Part shown: in pieces, positions 24,533 through 33,170 of the stretch
How the letters are laid out: every line of letters begins with the position of its first letter
How positions within the stretch are numbered: the first letter of the stretch is position 1
From: Mycolicibacter heraklionensis
Lineage (GTDB): Bacteria; Actinomycetota; Actinomycetes; Mycobacteriales; Mycobacteriaceae
Reading direction: 5' to 3'
Assembly (NCBI RefSeq): GCF_019645815.1
Contig: NZ_CP080997.1
Location: forward strand, 4,282,880 to 4,346,879
Length of the DNA stretch: 64,000 bases
Position numbers and translations under genes: made by a program
The notes under the pieces: model-generated
What the model saw: the letters and a program-made list of their open reading frames with translations, nothing else
Told to the model about the DNA's origin: nothing
Databases searched by the model: none

Positions 24533-25354
24533 TCACACCCAGGCGTCGGCGGAGATGGTGCGCAACACCCGGGACAGCATGCTGTCGGTCTCGGCCTCGC
24601 GCTGCTGACCGTCGGCCGGGGTGGAACCGCTCAACTCGTGGGAGATCCGGCCCGCGGCGCGCATGACGAACGGCGCGGTGCGCTGCAGCCGGTGCATCGG
24701 GACCGCGCCCGTCAGCGACAAGCCGGCGATCAGACCCTCGCCCGCTCGGATCGGCGCGGCGACACTGGACAGGCCGACCGCCAGTTCCTCGGTGTCGTAG
24801 GCCAGCCCGTGCCGGCTGCGGATCCGAGCCAGTTCGCGGTGCAGGGTGGCCCGGTCGCCGATGGTGGCCCGGGTCCGTTTGGGCAGCCGGTCGCCGACGA
24901 GCGCATCCACATCCTCGGCCGGCAGTTGCGCCAGCAGCGCCTTGCCCAGCGCGCTCGCGTACGCCGGCGTGCGTCCAGCCACCCGGGTCGGTACCAGTGC
25001 GCCGCCGTCGCCGGCGACCTTGTCGAGGTAGACCACATCGGCGCCGAGCAGCACCCCGAGGTGCACCACCAGCCTGGTGTCAGAGTGCAGGCGAGCCAGG
25101 GTCGGCGAGGCCACGCCCCGCAGTTCGGCATGCTCGACGATCTGCGACACCGGCAACGGTGAGGAGGCCATGCCGTAGCCGTCGGGCCGATGCCGCACCA
25201 GACCGGCCGACTCCAGCTGGGTCAGGATTCGATGCACCGACGATCGCGGCAGCCCGGTGCGGGCCACCACCTGGTCGAGGCGCAGCCGTTTGCCGGGCTC
25301 GTCGAACAGGTTGATGATCAGCGCCACCCGCGCCACCATCGACGTCGCGTCCAT
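24533..25354 (-). CDS. IclR-family transcriptional regulator
   Basis: 273 residues. The N-terminal winged helix (LRLDQVVARTGLPRSSVHRI, LVRHRPDGYGM) is followed by the IclR effector domain (VVYLDKVAG, AYASALGKALLAQLP, GLAYDTEELAVGLSSVAAPI). IclR members sense small organic acids and aromatic intermediates and control adjacent catabolic genes. It lies 23 bases downstream of an SDR on the same strand and next to the HsaA-like and BVMO genes, so it is the likely local regulator. Confidence 0.92.
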   Translation of the reverse strand: MDATSMVARVALIINLFDEPGKRLRLDQVVARTGLPRSSVHRILTQLESAGLVRHRPDGYGMASSPLPVSQIVEHAELRGVASPTLARLHSDTRLVVHLGVLLGADVVYLDKVAGDGGALVPTRVAGRTPAYASALGKALLAQLPAEDVDALVGDRLPKRTRATIGDRATLHRELARIRSRHGLAYDTEELAVGLSSVAAPIRAGEGLIAGLSLTGAVPMHRLQRTAPFVMRAAGRISHELSGSTPADGQQREAETDSMLSRVLRTISADAWV

Positions 25355-25377
25355 ACGAGGGCATTATCCGCGCGACG

Positions 25378-26160
25378 TCACTGCCCCATCACGTATTTCA
25401 CGGTGGGTCCCGCGGTCCAGCCGCCGTCGACGGCGATCTCCGCGCCGGTGATGTAGGCGGCCTCGTCGGACAGCAGGAAGCTGACGGCACCGGTGATCTC
25501 CTCGGGCAGGCCGACGCGGCCCATCGGGGTGTTCGGGTAGTGCCCCTCCCCGGGCTGGATGCCGATCTGTGCGGTCATCGGGGTGTAGGTCATGCCGGGG
25601 TGCACCGAGTTGACCCGGATCTTCTCGCCGGCCAGTTCGACCGCCGCGATCTTCGACAGGCCGCGCACTCCCCACTTGGACGCGCCGTACCCGGCGGTCA
25701 GCGCCAGGCCCATCAGCCCGGCGGCCGACGAGATGTTGACGATCGAGCCGCCACCGGCGACCCGCAGCGGCGCGATGACGGCTTGGATGCCGTTGAACAC
25801 GCCCACCAGGTTGACCTCCAGCACGCTGCGGAAGTGCGCGACGGGTTCGTGCTCGACGAGTTGCCCGGTCGCCACACCGGCGTTGTTGACCAGCCCGGTC
25901 AGCCCGCCGAACTCGGTGACCGCCGACTGCACCGCGGCTTCCCAGTCGGCCGGGTCGGTGACGTCGAGGTGGACATAGCGCCCGGCGTCGCCGAGTTCGG
26001 CGGCGAGCCGTGCCCCGTCGTCGTCGAGGAGGTCGCCGACCACCACCCGGCCACCGCCGGCCACGACGTGCTGAGCGAACGCGGCACCCAGGCCGCGTGC
26101 ACCGCCGGTGATGAGGACGACTTTGCCGGCCAGTCGGGCCGTGTTGGTGAGCATGGCCAT
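25378..26160 (-). CDS. Short-chain dehydrogenase/reductase
   Basis: 260 residues from ATG 26160; ATG 26154 is also possible, and the frame continues to 26256 without family support. It has TGGARGLGAAFAQ, YVHLDVTD, NNAGVATG, NISSAAG, a catalytic YGASK, VHPGMTYTPM and ITGAEIAVDGG. This is the 3-alpha/20-beta-HSD and cyclic-alcohol group of SDRs. Divergent from the BVMO gene; together they could convert a cyclic alcohol to ketone and then lactone (inference). Confidence 0.88.
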   Translation of the reverse strand: MAMLTNTARLAGKVVLITGGARGLGAAFAQHVVAGGGRVVVGDLLDDDGARLAAELGDAGRYVHLDVTDPADWEAAVQSAVTEFGGLTGLVNNAGVATGQLVEHEPVAHFRSVLEVNLVGVFNGIQAVIAPLRVAGGGSIVNISSAAGLMGLALTAGYGASKWGVRGLSKIAAVELAGEKIRVNSVHPGMTYTPMTAQIGIQPGEGHYPNTPMGRVGLPEEITGAVSFLLSDEAAYITGAEIAVDGGWTAGPTVKYVMGQ

Positions 26161-26254
26161 AGCTTCAGGGGGCGAGCGCCGCACGTCACAGCCTGTCCCA
26201 CCCAGCGGGACAGCCGGTGGGTGGGGCCGGTGAGGCTTCCTAGCATCGCCGGTC

Positions 26255-27856
26255 ATGGAGACGAACGTGGATGTGGTGGTGGTCGGGGCGGGCTTCGCCG
26301 GCCTCTACGCGCTGCACCGCCTGCGCGGTGACGGGTTGAGCGTGCGGGTGTTCGAGGCCGCCGACGGCGTGGGTGGAGTCTGGTACTGGAACCGCTACCC
26401 CGGCGCCCGCTGCGACGTCGAAAGCGTGGACTACTCCTACTCCTTCGACTCCCAGCTGGAGCAGGACTGGGACTGGACCGAGAAGTACGCCACCCAACCG
26501 GAGATCCTGCGCTACCTCAATCATGTCGCCGACCGCTTCGACCTGCGACGCGACATCTCGTTCGGGACGCGGGTGATCAGCATGGTCCTCGACGAGGCCA
26601 CCTTGGCCTGGCAGGTCCGCACCGACACGGGCGAGGTGGTGACCGCCCGGTTCTGCGTGCTCGCGGTCGGGCCGCTGTCCAATGCCAATATCCCGGCGAT
26701 CGACGGGCTGGAGTCGTTCGCCGGCGAGACCTATCACACGGCGCATTGGCCGCACGGCGGCGTGGACTTCACCGGCAAGCGGGTCGGGGTGATCGGCACC
26801 GGTTCCTCGGGCATTCAGGTGATCCCGCCGATCGCCGCGCAGGCGAGCCGCTTGGAGGTGTTTCAGCGCACCGCCAACTACAGCATTCCGGCCGGAAACA
26901 CGCCGCTGGACGAGGCCACCCGCACGGCGCAGAAGGCCGGCTACCCCGAACGCCGGAGGCTGTCGCGGGCCAGCGGCGGCGGCTCGCCGCATGAGCCGCA
27001 CCCGCGCTCGGCGCTTGAGCTGAGCGCCGAGGAGCGCGACGCCGCCTACGAGCGCCGCTGGCAACTCGGCGGGGTGCTGTTCTCCAAGACCTTTCCCGAT
27101 CAGCTGGTCACCCTGGCGGCCAACGACACGGCACGCCTGTTCTGGGAGAACAAGATTCGCGCGATCGTCGATGACCCGGAGACCGCCGAACTGCTGATCC
27201 CCAAGGACCATCCGATCGGCGCCAAGCGAATCTGCACCGACGACAACTACTTTGCGACCTTCAACCGCGACCACGTGCATCTGGTGAACCTGCGTGCCAC
27301 CCCGATCGAGCGGATCGACGAACGCGGCATCTGCACCACCGAGGCGCACCACGATCTCGATGTCCTGGTCTTCGCGACCGGCTTCGACGCCATGACCGGG
27401 TCGGTCGCCAAGATCGACATCGTCGGGCGCGGCGGAGTGACTCTCAACGACGCCTGGGCCGGTGGGCCACTCACCTACCTGGGGTTGAGCGTCCCGGGAT
27501 TCCCGAACCTGTTCAACATGACCGGCCCGGGCAGTCCGTCGGTGCTGGCCAACATGGTGTTGCACTCCGAGCTGCATGTCGACTGGGTTGCCGAGGCGAT
27601 CGCCTACCTGGACGCGCACGGCGCGGCCGCCTTGGAGGCCCGCCCCGACGCGGCCGCCGACTGGGGCGCCGAGTGCGCGCAGCGGGCAGCAGAAACCCTG
27701 ATGACGCAGGCGAATTCATGGTATCTGGGCGCCAACATCGCCGGTCGGCCGCGCGTTTTCATGCCGTTCGTCGGCGGCTTCGGCACCTACGGCGCGATCA
27801 TCGCCGACGTGGCCGCCGCGGGCTACAAGGGCTTCGACATAGTCGGAACCAGGTAG
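26255..27856 (+). CDS. Baeyer-Villiger monooxygenase (type I, FAD/NADPH)
   Basis: 533 residues. FAD-binding VVVGAGFAGLYALHRLR at the N terminus, the BVMO fingerprint FxGxxxHTxxWP as FAGETYHTAHWP near residue 155, and the NADPH-binding GVIGTGSSGIQ near residue 178. GGVWYWNRYPGARCDVES is typical of cyclohexanone/steroid/cyclopentadecanone-type enzymes. It inserts oxygen next to a ketone to give an ester or lactone. Upstream is a 94-base divergent region shared with the SDR gene. The alpha/beta hydrolases at 17.6 and 20.1 kb could open the product. Confidence 0.93.
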   Translation: METNVDVVVVGAGFAGLYALHRLRGDGLSVRVFEAADGVGGVWYWNRYPGARCDVESVDYSYSFDSQLEQDWDWTEKYATQPEILRYLNHVADRFDLRRDISFGTRVISMVLDEATLAWQVRTDTGEVVTARFCVLAVGPLSNANIPAIDGLESFAGETYHTAHWPHGGVDFTGKRVGVIGTGSSGIQVIPPIAAQASRLEVFQRTANYSIPAGNTPLDEATRTAQKAGYPERRRLSRASGGGSPHEPHPRSALELSAEERDAAYERRWQLGGVLFSKTFPDQLVTLAANDTARLFWENKIRAIVDDPETAELLIPKDHPIGAKRICTDDNYFATFNRDHVHLVNLRATPIERIDERGICTTEAHHDLDVLVFATGFDAMTGSVAKIDIVGRGGVTLNDAWAGGPLTYLGLSVPGFPNLFNMTGPGSPSVLANMVLHSELHVDWVAEAIAYLDAHGAAALEARPDAAADWGAECAQRAAETLMTQANSWYLGANIAGRPRVFMPFVGGFGTYGAIIADVAAAGYKGFDIVGTR

Positions 27857-27875
27857 CCGGACCACCCCTCGAGCG

Positions 27876-28889
27876 TCACGGCCAGAGCTTCCCCCGACAC
27901 CACTCCGCGGCAGCGGCCGCAGCGAGGTCGACGGTGCGCGAGTGCATCCCGTTCCACCAGTGCAGCTCGACGTCCGTGCCGCGTGCGCGGTGCGACCGGG
28001 CCAGGCCGCGGGTGAGCCAGAAGGGCGCCACCTCATCGAACCGGCCGGCATCGACGCGCAGCGGAACGCCGGCGGGCAGACGCAGGTCGGCCACCTCGTC
28101 GGCGCGGAACGAGTCGAGCAGGTGCCGGCGCACCTCGGTGCCCCGCGGCCCCAGCAGGGCGCGGGGCGCGAGCCCGCCGAAGGAGTCCCGTTCGCACAGC
28201 TCGTTCAGGCTGCGCTCGCCCAGGTGCGGCCACAGGGCCAGCGCCTCGCGGCTCAGCCCGCCGCTGTCCAACAGCGTCCGCAACGGCTCCGTCGTCGTCG
28301 CCGCGCCGTCGATCATCAGGGCGATCAGCGCCGTCACCACCTGGAATCCGGGCAGCACGACCGGCAGTCGCAGGGCCGCCCCGATCGTCTGGCCCATCCG
28401 GGTCACGGGCGTGAAGGCCACCACGGCGCGCAGGTCGAACCCCTCGACGGGTCCGCCGGCGACGGCGTGCAACGCGGCGAGCGACCCCTCGGAGTGGCCG
28501 GCGCTGATCCACCGACCGTCCAGCGGCCATCGCTCGCGGGACCACATCAGCAGGTCACGCACGCTGCGCCCGAGGGAGGCGCCGCGCAGGTACGGGTGCG
28601 GGCCCGGGCTGCCCAGGCCCTCGTAGTCCGGTTGCAGGACCACCGCGCCGGCGGCGGCCAGCCGCGAGACAAACGCATCACCCTGGTGGATGCGGCGCGA
28701 CTCGGGATGGCCCGTCGTGGCCAGGCTCGGCGCGGCCCGGTCCGAACCACCGGTCGTCATGTGGCCGTACGTCACGACCGGCCAGCCGGATGCCGGCGGC
28801 GGGCCGTCCGGCAACCACACCAGTCCGGTCTGCGTCATCGGTTCGCCATCGATCGACGTCGACCCGAACTCCACCGGGTCGACGATCAC
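27876..28889 (-). CDS. Alpha/beta-hydrolase lipase, LIP (secretory lipase)-like
   Basis: 337 residues starting at a GTG that overlaps the stop of the M28-like gene (GTGA). The nucleophile is in SAGHSEGSLAA, with candidate Asp in RVDAGRFDEVAP and His in WWNGMHSRTVD. The core resembles the secretory lipase family (PF03583), which in mycobacteria acts on short-chain esters, but no signal peptide is present. The overlap with the upstream gene indicates tight co-translation. Convergent with the BVMO gene 19 bases away. Confidence 0.8.
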   Translation of the reverse strand: MIVDPVEFGSTSIDGEPMTQTGLVWLPDGPPPASGWPVVTYGHMTTGGSDRAAPSLATTGHPESRRIHQGDAFVSRLAAAGAVVLQPDYEGLGSPGPHPYLRGASLGRSVRDLLMWSRERWPLDGRWISAGHSEGSLAALHAVAGGPVEGFDLRAVVAFTPVTRMGQTIGAALRLPVVLPGFQVVTALIALMIDGAATTTEPLRTLLDSGGLSREALALWPHLGERSLNELCERDSFGGLAPRALLGPRGTEVRRHLLDSFRADEVADLRLPAGVPLRVDAGRFDEVAPFWLTRGLARSHRARGTDVELHWWNGMHSRTVDLAAAAAAEWCRGKLWP

Positions 28890-30316
28890 CAGCGGCCCCG
28901 CGGGAGGAGGCGACGTAGGCGCCGCGGGACGAAGCCGATCCGGCCCGCCGGCCGGTGGTCGGCGGCGTCGATGAGGTCGACGAACGCCCGGCCCACGGCC
29001 TCGAGTTGGTCGACGTCCACCTGCTCGATGGTGTCGGCATCGTCGTAGAGGTACAAAGGGCCCGAGACCAGACTGATGGTGGGCACGCCCGCCGCGAGCG
29101 TGAACGAGGCGTCGGTGGGGATGCCGCCGACGAGGAACTCCGGGACCGTCGCGTTCAGCACCGAGGTCGAGTGCAGCCCGCGGCGGCGGATCGTGCGAAC
29201 CAACCGCCACTTCAACGCGGGAGCGACGTTCTCGAAGAAGGCGCGTGGCTCGGTGTCGCGCAGCGTCTCGAACCCGCCGTCAGGGCCGACGCGAGACCGC
29301 AGGCCGACGTGCTCGACCGTGAGATTCAGCGCCAGCGGGAACGGGCTCTGCGGGTCCAGGGCGTACTGGCGGGCGAAGCGTCGGTGGGCCTGGTAGCCGG
29401 TGAAGTGGGTGTCGAAGGTGACGAACATGAGGGTCTTCTCGCGGGGGCCGGCCAGGCGGGCGCGAGCGACCTCCTCCTCGGCAATGGCGATGACCTCGGC
29501 GGTGCCGCTGGCGTCCTCGACGGCGCCGGGACCGACCGAGTCGTGGTGGGACTGCACCATGATCGTCTCGGCGGAGCGGCCCCTCAGGACGCCGACGACC
29601 GTCGACGATCGGACGCGTTCGCGGGTCGAGTCGAGGGTGAGGGTCGCGCGCGGGTCCTCGCGCAACAGGGTGCGCAGGCGCGCGCCGCCGGCACGGGTGA
29701 CCCAGACACCCGGCAGTTCCATGAGCGCGCGTCGGTAGTACTCGTTGTGGTAGGCCAGGGACTCCGGGTACTCGGCCAGCACACCGATCACGCCGACGGC
29801 ACCAGCTGCCGTCGCCTCCGTCATGACCCGGGTCAGCGTCGTCACGTAGGGGTTGCGCGAGGTGAGCACCTCGCGGCGCAGCATCCGCCGACCGGGGTCG
29901 TGGACGTACTCGGTCAGCGGCAGCAGGCTGGCCTGGCTCATGGTGAACCGCAGGTCGAACAGCACGAGGCGTCCCCGCACGTCGTGGCGTGCGACCCGGC
30001 CGGAGCGTGCGTCGACGACCTGGGCGGTGAGCCCATCGGGTCCGGTCGACCACGCCCCCACGGCGTCGTGGGCCGGCAACTGGCAGTGCAGCACGGGTGC
30101 GGCGGGCACCTCCTGGTGACCGACCCGCACACCCACGCGTGATGCCTGCCACCGGAATGCCTCGTCCGGCTCGATCCAGACTTCGTCGAGGCCGGCGGCG
30201 GTCAGCCGGTCCCGCACGTACTCGGCCGCCGCGACGCCGCCCGGGGTGCCGGTGGCGCGGGGGGCGAGGTCGACGAGGTCGGCGATGGTGGCGACGAGTT
30301 CGTCGGTGCGGATCAC
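28886..30316 (-). CDS. M28 peptidase-like protein with altered metal site
   Basis: 476 residues from GTG. The overall layout is of an M28 aminopeptidase: an N-terminal cap, a PA-like insert (about 90-240), then VQSHHDSVGPGAVEDASGTA with the His257/Asp259 and Asp268 equivalents. Where the family has a Glu-Glu pair, this protein has FDTHFTG (301-307), and the last His ligand region reads YLYDDADT. So the dinuclear zinc centre seems incomplete, and a peptidase function is doubtful. It is co-translated with the lipase and divergent from an AsnC regulator. No signal peptide. Confidence 0.75.
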   Translation of the reverse strand: MIRTDELVATIADLVDLAPRATGTPGGVAAAEYVRDRLTAAGLDEVWIEPDEAFRWQASRVGVRVGHQEVPAAPVLHCQLPAHDAVGAWSTGPDGLTAQVVDARSGRVARHDVRGRLVLFDLRFTMSQASLLPLTEYVHDPGRRMLRREVLTSRNPYVTTLTRVMTEATAAGAVGVIGVLAEYPESLAYHNEYYRRALMELPGVWVTRAGGARLRTLLREDPRATLTLDSTRERVRSSTVVGVLRGRSAETIMVQSHHDSVGPGAVEDASGTAEVIAIAEEEVARARLAGPREKTLMFVTFDTHFTGYQAHRRFARQYALDPQSPFPLALNLTVEHVGLRSRVGPDGGFETLRDTEPRAFFENVAPALKWRLVRTIRRRGLHSTSVLNATVPEFLVGGIPTDASFTLAAGVPTISLVSGPLYLYDDADTIEQVDVDQLEAVGRAFVDLIDAADHRPAGRIGFVPRRLRRLLPRGRW

Positions 30317-30414
30317 GTTGCGACCTTAAATTGATCCAACGCTTTTCCCTGCAACTATGCGCCTTTCTGACAGGCAAATGATCACTAGTACAGGATTCCG
30401 CTATTCTCAGGCTG
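30317..30414. promoter_or_regulatory. A+T-rich divergent promoter region (M28-like / AsnC)
   Basis: 98 bases, close to half A+T in a very G+C-rich stretch, between two divergent starts. It contains several near -10-like elements (CTATTCT, AACTATG) and TGATCACTAG-type partial palindromes. AsnC/Lrp regulators commonly bind such divergent regions. Confidence 0.45.
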
Positions 30415-31431
30415 GTGAATGGGCCCTTGCCTGCGGCGTGGCAGCCCCCCGACCCCCTGGCCGAGATCGACCTCGCCCTCGTTCACGCCCTCCAGGTGTG
30501 GCCGCGGGCTCCCTGGCGTGCGATCGGGGCGGCCCTCGGCGTCGACCCCGCGACCGCAGCGCGCCGATGGCAACGACTCGTCGACGACCGACTCGCGTGG
30601 CTCGTCGTCCGGCCGAGCGCGCAGCAGTTGGCCCCCGATCGCGACGCGACGCTGGTCCGCCTGGCGTGCCGCCCGGGCTCAGCGGCGGCGGTGGCGACCG
30701 GGATCGCCGAACGCGAGGACGTCCTGGCCGTCGACGTGCTGGCGGGAGCCGACGCCGTCGCCGCGATCGTGCTCGGCCGTGGCCTTGCTCCGCTGCACGA
30801 CGAGGTCGAACGGCTTAGCGCCGCACATCACGACGTGACGACGACGCGCGTGGCCTTCCTCAGCGCCGTGCACCACGAGGACGCCCAATGGCGGCTTCGG
30901 GTGCTGTCCCCAGGCCAGCAGGCCCGCCTCGCGCGCCCCCAGACGGACACGGCCGACCGCGGGCGGCCACCACGTCCCGAGGTCGTCGCCGACCTGACCG
31001 CCGCCCTCGCCGAAGATGCCCGGATGAGTCTGGCTGACCTCGGCGGACGCCTGGGCACCTCCGAAGTCACCGCCCGGCGACTGCTCGACCGGGCGCTGCG
31101 GACCCATTCGATCCGGTTGGGCTGTGACGTCGTGGCGCCGGCGGTGGGCGCGGGACGGGCCGTTCTGCTCGAGGTCGAGGTCGACGATCCGCACGCCGCC
31201 GGGCGGGCGATCGCCGCACTGTCGCCCGTGCTGCGCTGTGCCACGGTCGTCGGTCCGGCGAACCTCGTGCTGGTGGCGCGATTCGTATCGCTGGCCAACC
31301 TGGCGGGGTTCGAGTCCGCGGCGGCCGCCGTGGCTCCCGGCTGGCGGGTCCGCGACCGCGCCACCATCACCCACGCGGTGAAGCGTCAGGGTCGGCTACT
31401 CGATCCGGACGGCCGAGTGCGCAGCGACTGA
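30415..31431 (+). CDS. Two-domain AsnC/Lrp-family regulator
   Basis: 338 residues from GTG, about twice the family's usual 150. Two AsnC-type units are seen: HTH 1 at about 15-65 (IDLALVHALQVWPRAPWRAI) with a ligand (RAM) domain to about 165, and HTH 2 at about 180-230 (MSLADLGGRLGTSEVTARRL) with a second RAM domain ending near residue 320. Such fused regulators occur in actinobacteria. Its position suggests control of the divergent M28-like/lipase pair. The last 65 bases overlap the convergent SDR gene. Confidence 0.88.
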   Translation: MNGPLPAAWQPPDPLAEIDLALVHALQVWPRAPWRAIGAALGVDPATAARRWQRLVDDRLAWLVVRPSAQQLAPDRDATLVRLACRPGSAAAVATGIAEREDVLAVDVLAGADAVAAIVLGRGLAPLHDEVERLSAAHHDVTTTRVAFLSAVHHEDAQWRLRVLSPGQQARLARPQTDTADRGRPPRPEVVADLTAALAEDARMSLADLGGRLGTSEVTARRLLDRALRTHSIRLGCDVVAPAVGAGRAVLLEVEVDDPHAAGRAIAALSPVLRCATVVGPANLVLVARFVSLANLAGFESAAAAVAPGWRVRDRATITHAVKRQGRLLDPDGRVRSD

Positions 31432-32287
31432 CCTTCACCTGACGCGTCTTGGCAAACGACCTCATCCGCAACAGGTAACGCACGACACGCCGTACCGGCA
31501 CGGCGGTCGGCCAGTCGTCGGCACGGAAGTAGGCGTCCGTGCCACCGTCGACGAAGATCACGCTGCCGCACAGGAACTCCGCGGCGTCCGAGAGCATGAA
31601 CAGCATCCAGTCGGCCAGTTGGCCTGGGTCGCCGAAACCTCCCACCGGCACCGGGAAGCTGCGGACGGCTTTCTCCTGCCCCGGGGTGGCGAGCTGCTTT
31701 TCCAGCAGCGGCGTCATGATCGCACCCGGCGCCAGCGCGTTGAGCCGGATACCCGCGCCCGCCCACGACGGCTCGACCGCATGCCGGCGCACCCAGCGCG
31801 ACACCGCGATCTTGGAAGCCGCATACGCGAGTGAAGGCGCACCCGGTCCGAACAGGCCCAGCCGCCGCGCCGCCTTGGCCGCCTTGCCGGCCAGCAAGGC
31901 CCGCACCGCGGACCGCGGCACCGCCGGGACCGTGGTGGTCGAATTGCTGGCAATGACCACGACTTTGGCGCGCTCAGCGGCCGCGAGCGCCGGGCGCCAC
32001 GCCTGAAGCAGGTCGACCACCCCAAAGTAGTTGATCTGCAGGATCAGCCGCGTCGCCTGCGGGGTGGGTCCGATGCCCGCCGCCAGCACCGCACCGTCCA
32101 GCCGGCCCCCGCCTAACGCCAGTACCTGCTCGGCTGCCGTGGATCGTCCGGTTGGGCTGGACAGGTCCGCAACGACTTCGGCGTCGCGCAGGTCGACCCC
32201 GATGACGGTGTGGCCGGCCGCCCGCAGTTTCTCCGCCGCCTGCCGGCCCATGCCCGACGCCGACCCGGTCACCGCATAGACGCCCAC
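31367..32287 (-). CDS. Short-chain dehydrogenase/reductase
   Basis: 306 residues. VTGSASGMGRQAAE at the cofactor site, AAGIG in place of NNAG, VIASNSTT, a catalytic YAASK, APGAIMTPL and a C-terminal VIFVDGGTDA. The protein should end near residue 285; the final 20 residues are read antisense to the AsnC gene, suggesting loss of an original stop by a rearrangement downstream. The start overlaps the upstream SDR stop by one base, so both share a transcript, probably from the KstR-type box at 33130. Confidence 0.85.
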   Translation of the reverse strand: MGVYAVTGSASGMGRQAAEKLRAAGHTVIGVDLRDAEVVADLSSPTGRSTAAEQVLALGGGRLDGAVLAAGIGPTPQATRLILQINYFGVVDLLQAWRPALAAAERAKVVVIASNSTTTVPAVPRSAVRALLAGKAAKAARRLGLFGPGAPSLAYAASKIAVSRWVRRHAVEPSWAGAGIRLNALAPGAIMTPLLEKQLATPGQEKAVRSFPVPVGGFGDPGQLADWMLFMLSDAAEFLCGSVIFVDGGTDAYFRADDWPTAVPVRRVVRYLLRMRSFAKTRQVKVSRCALGRPDRVADPDASPRG

Positions 32288-33108
32288 TAGGAGCCGACCA
32301 CTCCGCGGAGCCCGTCGGCCCCGAACGCCGGCTCCAGCATGGACGAGAAGTCCGGGCCGCGGCGCAGCATCTGCCCGCCGTCGACGTTGATGACCTGACC
32401 GGTGATGTAACCGGCCGCGTCACTGAGCAGGAACAGCGCCAGGTTGGCGACGTCCTCGACCTCGCCGGGCCGCGGAAGCGGCGTCGAGACGCGGTAGTCC
32501 TCGCTCAGCTCGGGCGAGTCCAGGATCGGGGCGACCAGCTCGGTGCGGGTCAGGCCCGGGCGGATGCTGTTCACCCGCACCCAGGAGGCGCCCAGCTCGT
32601 CGGCGGCCAGCTGCATCATGTGGTCCAGCGCCGATTTGGTCGGGCCGTAGGCACCGAACCAGCGGTGGGTGTTGCTGGCCGCGATCGAGGAGATCCCGAC
32701 GAACGAGCCCCCGCCGCCGCGCACCAGCGCCCGGCCGGCGTGCTTGAGAACGTACATGGTGCCGTTGACGTTGAGGTCGACGGTGCGCCGCCACAACTCC
32801 GAGTCGATCTGGGTGATCGGCCCGATGGTCTGCGAACCACCGGCGCAGTGCACCACGCCGTGCAACCGGCCGTGCTTGTCCACCGCGGCGTCGACGGCGG
32901 CGATCACGCTGTCCTCGTCGGTGACGTCGGTCGGCAGGTGACGGACCGTGCCGCCGAGCTCGGCGGCCACCTTCGCCAATCGATCGGCGTCTCGCCCGAC
33001 GATGAGGACGTCGGCCCCGGCGGCAGCCAGCCCGGCGGCCACCGCCTTGCCGATGCCACTGCCACCGCCGGTGACCAGGTAGCTGCGGTCTTCAAAGGAA
33101 AGCTGCAC
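32287..33108 (-). CDS. Short-chain dehydrogenase/reductase
   Basis: 273 residues with TGGGSGIGKAVA, HCAGGS in strand 4, GISSIAAS, a catalytic YGPTK, RPGLTRTELV, and ITGQVINVDGGQML. Belongs with the 2,4-dienoyl-CoA reductase/3-oxoacyl reductase-like SDRs. A perfect KstR consensus lies 22 bases upstream of the ATG, implying sterol-responsive expression. The likely role is oxidation or reduction of a sterol or acyl-CoA intermediate; position gives no more detail. Confidence 0.87.
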   Translation of the reverse strand: MQLSFEDRSYLVTGGGSGIGKAVAAGLAAAGADVLIVGRDADRLAKVAAELGGTVRHLPTDVTDEDSVIAAVDAAVDKHGRLHGVVHCAGGSQTIGPITQIDSELWRRTVDLNVNGTMYVLKHAGRALVRGGGGSFVGISSIAASNTHRWFGAYGPTKSALDHMMQLAADELGASWVRVNSIRPGLTRTELVAPILDSPELSEDYRVSTPLPRPGEVEDVANLALFLLSDAAGYITGQVINVDGGQMLRRGPDFSSMLEPAFGADGLRGVVGS

Positions 33109-33129
33109 ACCGACCCCTCACATCGAAAC

Positions 33130-33143
33130 TGAAACAGGTTCTA
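33130..33143. promoter_or_regulatory. KstR-type box TGAAACAGGTTCTA
   Basis: Fits TnnAACnnGTTnnA at every fixed position and sits 22 bases upstream of the minus-strand SDR start at 33108. KstR represses cholesterol genes in mycobacteria and is released by a CoA-thioester of a cholesterol metabolite. The site suggests the two SDRs belong to that regulon. Confidence 0.7.
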
Positions 33144-33170
33144 CCTATGGAACCATGGCGCCCTCATCGC

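Noticed and set aside
28033..28545. Alternative minus-strand frame inside the lipase gene
   Set aside because: Arg-rich shadow; the lipase frame carries GHSEG and other family motifs.
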